A stretch of DNA of 64,000 nt from Climacium dendroides (Eukaryota > Streptophyta > Bryopsida > Hypnales > Climaciaceae), in NCBI GenBank assembly GCA_950106755.1, contig OX467087.1:12342047-12406046 (forward strand), read 5' to 3'. Below the pieces are notes generated by a model. That model saw only the letters and a program-made list of their open reading frames with translations. It was not told where the DNA came from and did no database searches. A program made the position numbers and the translations under genes. Shown piece after piece: positions 36,804 through 47,701 of the stretch; the first letter of the stretch is position 1, and every line of letters begins with the position of its first letter.

Positions 36804-39230
36804 TTCTCAATGATTTAAAAAAAAAATTCTACATTGTACTTCAAAAAAATCTTTGAATGCACAAATTCAAAAAAATTGATGCATATATCAACGCTCTCAA
36901 GGTTAGCTACTATAATCTTGAGTTCGTTTGTTGTAAAATTAAGGTAGGATTTCAAAATTTTTTAGTTTCAAATTAGACACTAAACAAAACAAAAATATAA
37001 GGGATAAAGGGAACAAAGTCAATAGTGATTGTCACATTAGTGTCAGGAAATTGAAGAAGCTAAGGTAGGGTGTTCTAAAAGCAACCCTGCTCTAAAAGTG
37101 ACAACTAATACAAAGGTTCATTTTGCTTTCTTCAATGTACCAATAGTATACATTTTAGGAGATGGTTACTTTCAATTAAGAAGATCAATTCCAAATTATC
37201 TAAGGTATATGAAGATACCTATGGGATAGGTTTTAAAATGTATTAACTTATTCATGAAAATTTGTGAAATAATTAAAAGGTACCTAAATTTTGGGAAATT
37301 ACTAACTTAGTTTGTTTCCTTTCCCAAATAATAATAATAATATTTTTTAAAAATATTTCAAAATTAATAGATATTTAACTCCATACAATCTTTCATCTTT
37401 TCTTTTTTAATAAATGTAAATGTATATTGCAAAGCATTTTGCTTTGCCATTTTGACCATTTTAAAGCACAATCTCTCACTAACAAAACATATCTCTCACA
37501 TGCAACAAACCTTGACATTCAACAAAAACCTACTTGACAAGGTAGAGAGTTTTGGGTTTGGAGGTCAAGACAAGTGTTTTAGGTAAATGTGGCAGTTTTA
37601 GATGAAAGTAGCACCAACCATCCAAAAATTGTAAGAACAATTTGGATGAATGATTATTTATTTTAATTATATTTAAAAAAATACATTTTTCACATATTAT
37701 ATTTTGGATTGCCTTGCTATATTTTGCACTTCAATTAATTACTAGATAAAAAATTGTCTAAATTGCTAAGAATCTATAGGATGGAGACATGTTATTTGTA
37801 TTAGGCACCAATTAAACCACATTTAACAACAAAAAGAAATTGACAAGTACATTTATCAATAGAAAATAGAACACGCATTCAAAATTTTTGCAAAATTTAA
37901 GCTATAAATATATTTTACCTTGTCAATTATATACTAAAGCACAAAAATGTATCAATTGGAACTCTTTTGACAATTTATATGCTACATCAAATGACCTAAG
38001 AAGGCCAATCAACTTGAAAAATGTTTTGTCATTGTAAAATGACCAATGCAACCAATAATCTAAATGTGAAAACGATTACAATTTTAATTGAATGTGAGGA
38101 GAGAAAAAAGTATATATATGTACATGATCACTCTGAGGTTTGATTCCTAATGGAAGCATCAAAAGTGGAACTCACCACATAAGTCCATGGAGCTTAGATA
38201 ATTGAGCCATTCCTAGTAGATGCTTCTGATTTAGAATAGTCTTTCAGACTTGAATTATCATTTTTATTTTATTTTATTTTATTTTTTCTTACTTTGACTT
38301 TGATAGTGATTACTAAATCATATAGAAAAAATGACCACAACACATGTGAATCAACGAGGTCAAAATAATGTGAAAGTGAAATTAGGAAAAATACCTTTGC
38401 ATGTATTGACCTTGCCAATAGTAGATAATAATTATCAATTTCATTTATAAAATATTTTAATTCTTTTGACATATATTCTAACCACTAGATTTCTTTTTTG
38501 TTGATAAAAGTAGTTCTATATCTATAAGAATTAAAGTAATTATAAGATCCTCAATTAAAAGATTCTAAGATTTTTAATTAATATTTTACTTATAAGATAA
38601 AAATATGGTTTTATATGATCAAATAGTAAACTTATTTAAAATATTTTGTTTTATTTTACAAATTTTTTCCAAATACTAATAGAAATCTTTCTTATTAAGA
38701 ATATGTAGTAACACTAATAGTTTTAGCAATAACAATCATATTTTAGAAATATACCAACATAGAAATAAGAGGATTTAGAATTAATAAAAATGGCATCAAT
38801 ATTATGAAATCATACTTTCTTGCTCAAAAGTATCATAAAAAATTAGGACATCAAGAGAAAAATGGCAATGTTATTGTTAAAAGAGGAAATTTTCACTCCC
38901 TCAAAGGCCTCGATCTTACAATATCTACCATTTAATTGCAATATTGAAAATGTTAAGGATTTGATAAAGATTTTTTTAATGTATGTAAGGATTAAATGGA
39001 CTTGAATTTTTTATTAGTTTGTTATTTTGATGTGCAGCAAGACGTACCTACTCCTAAATTATAATTTCTCCCTACTCACATAAAAGTATAAACACCTTGA
39101 AACTCAGTGAAAGCAATTCCAATTCTAGAAAACTACTATGGAAGTGTGACCTAAATACGTGTTGGAAATCTAAGACGGTTGAAGATTTCAGGGGAACCCA
39201 CAAAAGGTTTGCAACCTTGCTCCCTCCTGT
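36804..39230. other. AT-rich intergenic stretch, nothing recognised
   Basis: No gene or element is supported. A TTTTA repeat lies near 38262-38286. The last 100 bases form the proximal promoter of the helicase gene. Confidence 0.5.
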
Positions 39231-39231
39231 G

Positions 39232-39250
39232 TTTTAGGGTTTAGGGTTTA
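39232..39250 (+). promoter_or_regulatory. Double telobox upstream of the RH17-like gene
   Basis: The sequence TTTTAGGGTTTAGGGTTTA contains two overlapping teloboxes (AAACCCTA on the other strand) about 90 bases before the start codon. Teloboxes are typical of plant promoters for ribosomal proteins and ribosome-biogenesis factors, which fits the downstream helicase. The repeat is too short to be an interstitial telomere tract. Confidence 0.75.
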
Positions 39251-39281
39251 AGGTCGTCTTTGTTCAAGCTTTCCGGTTTCC

Positions 39282-39446
39282 ATGCTCGCGGATTTTTTTC
39301 AAGCAGCGAGCGTCGACATTCCATTCCTGGACGGCAGCAATGCCGCTGCGGTGCAGAAAGCGGAAAGATTACTCAGCCAAGGAGAAAATTGTCCCAGAGT
39401 CCAGCGATGCGGACGAAGAAAGACCGCAGCAGGGCAAGGCTCCTAG
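39282..39446 (+). CDS. Overlapping upstream ORF of the RH17-like gene (54 codons)
   Basis: An ATG at 39282 opens a 54-codon frame ending at TAG 39444-39446. It overlaps the main start (39340) in a different frame. If the transcript starts before 39282, ribosomes initiating here would bypass the main ATG. The peptide, beginning MLADFFQAASVDIPFLDG, has ordinary protein-like composition but matches no family I recognise. The region is short and GC-rich, so chance is possible. Whether it lies within the mRNA is unknown. Confidence 0.4.
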   Translation: MLADFFQAASVDIPFLDGSNAAAVQKAERLLSQGENCPRVQRCGRRKTAAGQGS

Positions 39447-42400
39447 TGCGCAAAGAAGGGCGAACAACGCCGGTGCCAAAGCCAACAAGGACGCGGTATT
39501 TGCAGCAGGGCGGTTCCACGACCTCGGACTTGCACCGGCTCTGAGCGATCACATTCATGGTTAGCGCATTGTCGCGTTTTTCTTACTGAATTGGAAGTTC
39601 GAGTTTAATTACTCAATTGGAATGTGTGTGCTGTTCTTGTTATGAAGTTGTGGATTGTTGTGGAGGCGGAGACGGCGTCCTTCCGTCCGGATGTAAAGTC
39701 CCATTTGGCCTCACTGGTTTTGATTGGGTCATTTGGGACTTTATTTTGTCCAATTTGATGTTCATGCAATGACTCTGGTGCTATAAAATCGGGGCTCATC
39801 TGTTCACCTGAAATGGGTGTCAAACGTTTGGCTCATTTCTGGATAAGGGAGTCTCCTATCCGTAAGTCTCATCAGACAAGAATGACTATCCTAGATTTAG
39901 GTTCTGAAATATAGAAGTGGTGTACGCAGTGATTCAATTAGGTGGGGGTGCAAGTAAGTGCCCAAATTCTATATCACCAAATTTGGTTTCAGAAGTTTTG
40001 ATTACGTCATATGTGACTTCATTTTGTCCAATTTTGTTTTCATGTTTTTGACGAGCAACTGCAATGATTCTGGCGATATAGAATTTGGGCCCATGCTTTT
40101 CACTATGTGAACGATGAACTTGGTGTCAAACGGTTTTTACTTCTTGTGTGTGCCTTTACAGGAATTAATTAGGTTTTATTTCGTTGATCTGACAATTTTT
40201 TTATTTTATTTGGGGCAGACAAACTATCGTTCTCGGCACCGACTCTGATTCAAAAGTCAGCTATACCGCTAATTCTTTCAGGGCGAGATGCGTATCCACT
40301 CATGTGATTGTTTTATATGGTTACATTGTCATACTTGAATTTAGAGTTAGGGTTGCTTTCATGGGAGAATTTGTGGGGCTCGCCAGAACGCGGAGGTCAT
40401 GTTAGTGTGTACAGGTTCATTTTGTAATTTCACTTGATCAGAAGTCTGAGTTCTACTATAGCCACGTAAGTTAGCAGGTTTGTCCTTTTGCAGACGAATT
40501 CACGAATTTTGTGTGTCCACGTCACTTATTCAGGGTTTCAACCAATAAGGCAATGGCTCTTATAACTCATTTATAAAGATCACATTTTTTGGAGAGTCTA
40601 ACCTGCTATGTAGCTTCCGATATTCTTATGCTAGAAGATGGTGTTTTGGACCACCGAGCTTTTGAGAGAGGTCTTCCCTTGACCAGGTGCAAACAGACTG
40701 GTGAATGCTGATACGGGAACGGGTAAAACGATGGTGTACCTTGCGCCCATCATCAACGCACTTCAGTCATACGAGCCTCGGATAACGAGAAATGAAGGCA
40801 CAATGGGTGTGTGAACTTATCCATATCCCTTTATTAACCCCGAAGTGTCAAGAGACCCAACTCGGAGTACTTCTTACCTAACGTCTTATCTGAGTACTTC
40901 ATATGGGAATTTCCTTTTGTCCAATTTTATTTTATTTTGTAATCAACACGTGCAATGCTCTTCACTGATTCTGGTGATGTATACTTTTGATCAGTCTGAA
41001 TTATATTCTTCACTATATGATCAATTGAATTGGTCATTTTAAACCATGAATCTTTAGAGTTACAGTGTCATGAAATTAGTTTATAATTTTGATCATGACA
41101 GAAATTGTTCACAGGTTGACATTGGTTTGTCTCCGAAAGCTTTGACCTGTGTTAGATCATTTCTACAATACTTTTTGGGGGTTAGTGTGGTCTGTAGTGG
41201 GGTTACTGGTTTTATCCTATTCGGGAGCTGTCTAAATTTTCAAAATTCATTGGGGAAAGAGTTCGACAGAGAGAGTCTAACTGATAAGGTGGCAGCGTTG
41301 GTGCTTGTTCCAACTCGGGAGCTTTGTTTGCAGGTATGTGCTGTAGCAGAGCAAGTGGTGCACCGGTTTCATTGGCTGGTACCTGGCTGTGTGATGGGGG
41401 GTGAGAACCGATCTAAAGAGAAAGCCCGTCTTCGCAAAGGTCAGTAATCACTTGGAGCATCAGATTAGCCCCTCGAGGACCAATTGTCCTTAATGGGCTT
41501 TACGTTCTTTTAGCAGTATGGGAACTCTTTTTAGTCCAATTTTATTTATTTTTAGACTAACTCATGCAATGTGCGATTTGACGCCATCTGAATTTTCTTA
41601 TTTTCACAGTATGATCAATCAGTTGGTCGTTTTAAAACCATGAATTCTCGGCCCTTTAGAGGTGAACTGATTGGGCGGTGGCATACTGAATGCCATTCGT
41701 GTTTTTGTTACTTGAAATCAAGGGTGATGTAACCATAAACAGGAGTGGACCTTAGGTTTGAGTATTTGTCATCATTTCCCAAAACTGGATAATCAATAGG
41801 ATCGCTCGTAGCCATTTCCTGATATGTAAACCTCTTGAAGCTTGGGGGATCATTATGGTCATATTTATCAGGATTCAAGAGTAAGCAGGCAGTGGGAGTT
41901 TTTTCCTGGTTTGACATTGTTGTTGTGTCTTACATGTATGCTGATTTTGAGATTGAAAATTGACAGGTATTACAATTTTAGTGGCTACTCCTGGCCGACT
42001 GTTAGATCATCTGAAAAACACAGCCTCCTTTCGGCATGATCGTCTCCGATGGCTCGTCTTTGATGAGGCAGACAGGTACTTTTCAGTTATTATTCTGCTT
42101 CAAGGTTCCTATTACCTGTACATCACATTCATGTGCAAAATTTCACAACGTTGGATTATGGGACACTTACATTGTTTTTGATCGATTCTATACCTTGATT
42201 ATATTGAAATCTACACAGATTGCTTGATCTGGGGTTTGAAAAGGATATCGAAAGCATCTTGGAGGTGCTAGGCTCTAGAGACGATAACAATAAAGTCCGC
42301 CAGCATGTTCTCCTGTCTGCTACTTTAAATGAGCGTGTTGAACAGCTAGCAGCTCTCAGTCTGCATAATCCGGCTACTGTTGGTTTGGAAGAAGCAATGC

Positions 42401-45341
42401 CAGTGGAGGCGGATTCTCCAAGAGAATTGGGGAATGGAACGTTAAGAACTCAATCTGAAATCCAGAAACATGAAAGAAATTTGGGCGATGCCGGTCCCTC
42501 AGATGGATATACGGAGTATAGAATTCCGTCACAGTTAGTTCAAAGTTTTCTGAAAGGTATGCTACATTACTCTATCCGAGAAGATTCTCTTTTTGTTTAG
42601 ACTAGCCCTGAATACTAAGATTTGCCTTTCATTGAGGTAAACAGGTAGCCAAGAGAATGTTGATCCCTATGCTTTGATGTTCGTCAAGGTTTTACTTGTT
42701 GGTCTTTAGGAGCAGCTGGAAGATTCGTACTTATCGTGGTGTTTTGTACGCAGTGCCTTGCAGTCTTCGACTAGTTGCTCTATTAGGTCTTCTTCAACAA
42801 AAATCTCAGGGAAACAGTTCTTGTAAGGTATTCTGGTTTTCTTATCAGCCTTCATCATCTTTGAATGTTATGATGAGTTTACTTTTGATGTAGTGTGGGA
42901 TACAGCTATAGAATTTGGTATGCACTCTTGTTCTCGCAGTCTGAATGTGCTCTGAAATTTTATGAATTGATGCATTTGATCGGATTTACATTATTTTACC
43001 CCGCCTACACCAAAGAAGTGGCACCAATTTGCTAACTGGGGTGTTACGGCAAATATGCTAGCTGGAAGTTAACTAACCTAGAACTTGCAAGGTAACTAAT
43101 GGGCATTTAGGTATTCAAGTTAGGTAACTGCTGTTACTTGGTTGGTGCGGGCGGATTTAGCACTTCCAACCATTGGTACTGACACAGTTCGTTGCTTATT
43201 CAAAATGGGAGTTAAGGAAACTAGTGGAATTGAATGTAAATTGATTGCAAGGTAGTTAGCTGGAGTTGACTTCAAAACTCTTAATGATAAAATTGGGTTG
43301 TTTTAGCTTTTAGTAATTAGTTAGCTAATGGGCGCTACAGTTGGTTTTTTGTATATCGTTCTTATATGAGGGCTTTTGTTTGTGCTCCAACAGCTGGTTG
43401 TCTTCTTCTCAACCTGTGATGCGGTGGATTTTCACTACACAATTGTCAACGAGTTTCGGTGGTCTCCCACACCCTGGAAAGATGCGGGAGAGAAGGATGA
43501 GAGGAAGCTTCTTGGGTGTGAGGTGTTTCGTCTGCATGGCAGCATGGCTCAGAAAGACCGGACAGAAGCTTATAGTCAGTTTGGGAAATCGAGTTCAGCG
43601 ATCTTGCTTTGTACAGATGTTGCAGCTAGAGGACTGGACTTTCAAAAAGTTTCTGGCATTGTGCAGTACGAACCCCCTGGCGATGCTGCTGAATATGTTC
43701 ACAGGTGAGAGAACCTTCTGGAAAGTCTTGCTAGGTTGGTGACAAAGTTTCACGGCAAGTGCAGATTTTCTGATTGATATTGTAGAAAGTGAGCCCTATA
43801 GATTCTTGCCCAAATTTTCAGAATGTGAACATTAGAGCCTCGGGTCGGTTTTGGATATACCTATGAGCACTTTTGAAATTTCATAGTTTATTCATACAAT
43901 GTCTGAAATCTACTTGCTAACTTAGTTGCATAGGAATCCTCGCACAATGCTTTCAAGACCCAACAAACATTCTCTGATGCTTGATTGAACTTTCTAGGGT
44001 GTACAATTTCTTATACGTCATGGGGCTCGACAAAAATCCATTTTAATTCGAAGCTTCTTATCTGCTGTGAATATGTGAGGAACTTTAGATTTGAAGTTAT
44101 ACCCTTACAACATAGAGGGCTTTGAAGATTTTTTGTTTTATAAGGTGACCAATATGTACAAGGTGTTTTTCAGGGTGGGAAGGACAGCTAGGTTGGGACA
44201 GAAAGGAGAAGCCATCCTTTTCCTGCAACCAAGTGAGGCAGAATACATGGAGGAGTTGAAGAAGCATGGCGTGTCGTTACAGGAGCTTTCTCTGCCCAAA
44301 TTGCTAGATGGGCTTCAAGACAGGCGAGGGAAGAGAGAAGATTCTTTTTCGGCAGTGGAGATGCATCCTCTTGCTGGCTTGATGCAGAAGGCCCTTGATG
44401 CCTTTGTAGCTGCAAAGGTAATGTATTTACTCACTATCAAACACACTGGGCAGGAATGTTCCCAAAGAAGTTTGAACGGCCATTTTATATCCTATCTAAT
44501 TCTTACAAATCATGTCATATTTACTGTCTTCCACTAAGTAATGGTTCAAAAATGTAGAAATTTCTGGTGCTCCATGAAAATGAGGCATGTGTTACAAGCA
44601 ATAGCAGCCTGTTGGGGCTCATCATTCCAAAGAGTGAATTTCTTATATCTAGTAGCATTGTAACATATGGTTATTTGAATAGTGGCATTCAAAGATTGCC
44701 AAACAGGGTTTTGAAGTTTTGAATCAATGAAAGAACAGTTGGTTTCACGCCTGTGAGTTCAAAGAATTCAACAAAATGGGATTTGACAATTGCGAAACCC
44801 ACTAATAAGATACGGTAGTTTGACATTTTAGAATTTGTTTAGTATGTATGATTTTGAATGCTTACTCTCAAGAAATAATGGCTTGGTCTGAGTGCAAGTA
44901 TAGCATACTTTTTCAGTATTATTAAGGTTTGCAGGAAAGGTTGAACTGAGGATTATACGAAAGGGGTCATAAAACATTTACACGTGCATACTTGGAGTAG
45001 ACACTTCTCATGAGCCGCTTGTTGTCAATACTTGCTCTCATGTGTTCAATTACTAACATTTCATGTTTGTGATTGGTCAGCCGGATGCTAGGCTGCTCGC
45101 TGTGGACGCCTTCCGGTCCTACGTGCGAGCTTACGCTGCTCATCGAGGGGAGCTGAAGTCCATTTTCCAGGTTCGGAAACTCCATTTGGGTCATGTGGCC
45201 AAGAGCTTCGGCTTGCGGGATGCCCCCTCCTTGTTTGGCAAGTCAGTGAACAAACAGAGCTTGAAGAAGGAGAAGGATCGGAATGTAAAGAAGCGGATCA
45301 GGAAGAAGAGGCGCCTTACACCTGGAGCCATGGAGGATTAG
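39340..45341 (+). CDS. RH17: DEAD-box RNA helicase, RH17 / DDX31 / Dbp7 type
   Basis: Ten exons give about 635 residues: 39340-39559, 40219-40291, 40697-40806, about 41272-41439, 41967-42075, 42219-42556, 42754-42827, 43394-43704, 44174-44417 and 45081-45341. The Q motif surrounds [11 protein letters not shown]. Motif I is ADTGTGKT, Ia PTREL, Ib TPGR, II DEAD at about 223-226, [17 protein letters not shown] and VI HRVGRTAR. The C-terminal [18 protein letters not shown] and [13 protein letters not shown] belong to the DUF4217 extension of the Dbp7/DDX31 branch, followed by a Lys/Arg-rich nucleolar-type tail. Family members act in the nucleolus in 60S subunit assembly. The [15 protein letters not shown] segment is near-identical to what I recall of plant RH17. 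The exon 3/4 junction is uncertain: acceptors at 41260, 41272 and 41274 all keep frame with different donors near 40807-40809. All catalytic motifs are present. Confidence 0.93.
39679..39850 (+). repeat. Diverged MITE relic in RH17 intron 1 (copy a)
   Basis: Starts CTTCCGTCCGGATGTAA and ends near TTTCTGGATAAGGGAG, resembling degraded CTCCCTCCGTCCC termini. The interior TTTGTCCAATTTGATGTTCATGCAATGACTCTGG-type phrase (split over the middle) is shared with the other intronic copies. Confidence 0.5.
39930..40145 (+). repeat. Diverged MITE relic in RH17 intron 1 (copy b)
   Basis: Shares TTTTGTCCAATTTTGTTTTC, GCAATGATTCTGGCGATATA and GGTGTCAAACG with copy a. It also contains a local inverted repeat: GCCCAAATTCTATATC near 39959 pairs with GATATAGAATTTGGGC near 40075. 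Confidence 0.5.
40865..41065 (+). repeat. Diverged MITE relic in RH17 intron 3 (copy c)
   Basis: Contains TTTTGTCCAATTTTATTTTA, CTTCACTGATTCTGGTGATG and CTTCACTATATGATCAATTG. These align in order with the complete element at 60048-60300. Confidence 0.55.
41500..41665 (+). repeat. Diverged MITE relic in RH17 intron 4 (copy d)
   Basis: Contains TTTTTAGTCCAATTTTATTT, CTCATGCAATG, TTCACAGTATGATCAATCAG and TTTTAAAACCATGAATTCTC. The last block matches the end of copy c almost exactly. Confidence 0.55.
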
Positions 45342-45987
45342 AGCAAGCCCTGCAATTACTATTGATCACTGGAACAGGTCGAAGGACATGGGGAAGCGTG
45401 ACCCAAGAGAAGAAGTATTCCTGCAGTGGAATGACACCATGATTTTTTTATTTTTTTAAGGCTCATAAAGATGGCTGCCACAACCAAGCCGCAGCGAGAT
45501 GGAAGTTAATTGGACTGATCTTGTCACGACCAAGCTGTAGCGAGATACAATTGGACTGGTCTTGTCCTGGTGTTTCCTCCTGGGTCACACCCCCACCAGT
45601 GGCTGGAGTTTTGTTCTCCCGCGAAACCAGATGATTGAACTTGGGCTTTTGGATGCTAGTAGGAATTTAACCGTAAACATCATGGGCCCAAATGAGTCCA
45701 ACAAACAAGTCCAACAAGCTCAACCTCGCCTAGTTTAAGGCTTTATATGATTTCCTGACCTGAAACAGCATTGGATTGCTCATGGAGTGGACTCGGGGCA
45801 CCCTAGGTAATCCTCTGCAAAGCGCAGGACCAAGCCTTGCTCTTTAGGCCGCGTGTTTGTGCATCTTGATTGGCACGTGACAACCTGCTTGTTTTATTGC
45901 AATTGATGCAATTGCGTGAGGCAATTTTTGTATCTTATTTTGTTGTCTAAAATTTGTTTTGGCGATCGTTGTCAACTTCGTTCTAAA
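45342..45987. other. RH17 3' flank
   Basis: Presumed 3' UTR and flank. ACCAAGC(C/T)GCAGCGAGAT-type phrases repeat twice at about 45483-45550 along with GGACTGATCTTGTC. No further gene is seen. Confidence 0.5.
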
Positions 45988-46233
45988 CTCCCTTCGTCCC
46001 AAAATGATTGTCTCAAATTTCGTTGATATTTTTTCGTTGACATTGACCACATTGTGAAACACATAATTAAGAAGGGTCGAAATTTTGTACTGCTAGAGTC
46101 AATGAAGAATAGTGCATGTGTTCATTGCAACTTAAATAAAATTAGCTACAAGGAAGTATTTGTTTGACGTACTCAAAAAACCTTTAAAAAAACATGACAT
46201 TCAAAGTGAATAATCATTTTGGGATGGAGGGAG
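45988..46233 (-). mobile_element. Stowaway-like MITE, 246 bp, complete copy
   Basis: The left end is CTCCCTTCGTCCCAAAATGA. The right end, on the other strand, is CTCCCTCCATCCCAAAATGA. Read on the minus strand, the interior runs in the same order as 60048-60300, for example GCTAATTTTATTTAAGTTGC and TTCTTCATTGACTCTAG. There is no coding capacity. A TA target duplication is not preserved on either side. Confidence 0.85.
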
Positions 46234-47587
46234 GTAAAATAGCCCATTGTGGCTATAATCATGAGTTTGGCCTCATGTTGTTGACAGTTTTCAATTTATT
46301 TCCCACAAAAAGAAGTATGAGAAATAGTGTAAGTAATTGAAACTATATTTTTTTGACAAAGTATGAATTTGTTGTGAATTTTTGAAGTGTTCAATGCATC
46401 ATGGCTCCAAAAAGCCCATAGACTACCTTAGAACTAATAAAGTCTACATCCATGATGTTCATCTTGTTCTTCTAAAGTAGTCATAATATTTTCTAACATA
46501 GACGGCCTAAAAAGCCAATTCTTACAATGAATTCACAATAAAAAGTTGGAAGTTTCTAATGAAGTTACTCTGTTACTATCATGCATAGTGGTTCGAATCT
46601 CACATATTAAAAAAAACATAATGGGATCATTCCATAGGTGTCCACTATGGGGTCATTTGACCACAATGGGTTGTTTTACCTTATATGACATGCTACTTTC
46701 AACAATTGTATGAAAGAGTCTCATAAAAATTTGTTAGTCATTAAAAATCTAGGTAGTCTAATTCTAGACACGACATTGAATTGGGTCTAGAATTAGGCTT
46801 CTTAACATAGAAGGTATACAAATTGATGTACACATTAGTGACAAAAGTAGTTTTTTCATGTTGTGCCAAGTCCAATGGCACATGACACTCCCAATTTGAA
46901 CATGATAAGATTTAGATCATAAGATGACTTTAAAATGAAAAATGGTAATTGTTGAATTGTCAATCCAATGGCCATATTTAAGTACAAAATTCATATTTTA
47001 GGAGTCAAATACAATACCATATATGCAGTTCCCACAAACCTTTTAAGTGTTGATCAGGGTTCTAGTTTCACATTCAGTTGACAGTGGAAATTTATTCAAT
47101 GGTTTTGGTACAACTTACAGAACTAAATATGTTTGGTAATCCTTATCATTCCATGAGCCATCCCATCTTCATTTGCATACAACAGACTCAAGTAGCACCA
47201 CATCCACATGGCATGAAAATTAATGAAGTCCTTGTTCATATTTCTAATTTCATGGACTTTCAAGCAATAGTGCTAAGATGAAGAGCACTTGATTGATTCT
47301 TCAGCCATGTCATCTTTCATGTGTCAAGGCACACGTAAGATGCCCAAAGCATACCTGATTGGGAAAAAAGGGCTCCTAATCGTACTTGGCATTCCTCTAG
47401 TGTGGTAGCCACTTGCTATAATAGACCAATGACATGCTTCAACTTCATTGCCTTTTCTCTAATTTTTCTGAGTGTGGTAAAGCCTCTGAGAGGAATGAGA
47501 GCTTTCTGTACATGGTGACAGCCAATTGGTGATAGCAGGTTCAACAGCATCTCAAACTGCTGGTGTATCCTGGCAATATCTTGTAAC
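46234..47587. other. Intergenic stretch, nothing certain
   Basis: No recognised gene. On the minus strand, 47416-47618 could hold 3' UTR sequence of the phosphatase gene, or an alternative last exon. Confidence 0.45.
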
Positions 47588-47618
47588 TTACAATGCAACA
47601 CTCTCTGTGGACTTAAAC
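47588..47618 (-). CDS. Possible alternative last exon of the SLP phosphatase gene
   Basis: A donor at 47712/47711 (CAAAG then GTACGC) and an acceptor before 47618 (GTTGCAG then GTTTAAG) keep the reading frame. They would replace the terminal Tyr-Ala with nine other residues ending Val-Ala-Leu before a TAA. Which form is used cannot be told from sequence alone. Confidence 0.3.
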
Positions 47619-47701
47619 CTGCAACACGACCAGACTTAAACAATGGGATTCTGAGCTCAAACCTTAAAATTATTTGAACGAAGTGCTGCTTTAGCCACCA
47701 A

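Noticed and set aside
39232..39250. Possible interstitial telomere sequence
   Set aside because: There are only two and a half TTTAGGG units, placed just upstream of a ribosome-biogenesis gene, which fits a telobox better.
47416..47643. 75-codon minus-strand frame after the SLP gene
   Set aside because: It lacks an ATG start in the needed place and has no known family. A good acceptor before 47618 puts this sequence in another frame, as SLP 3' UTR.
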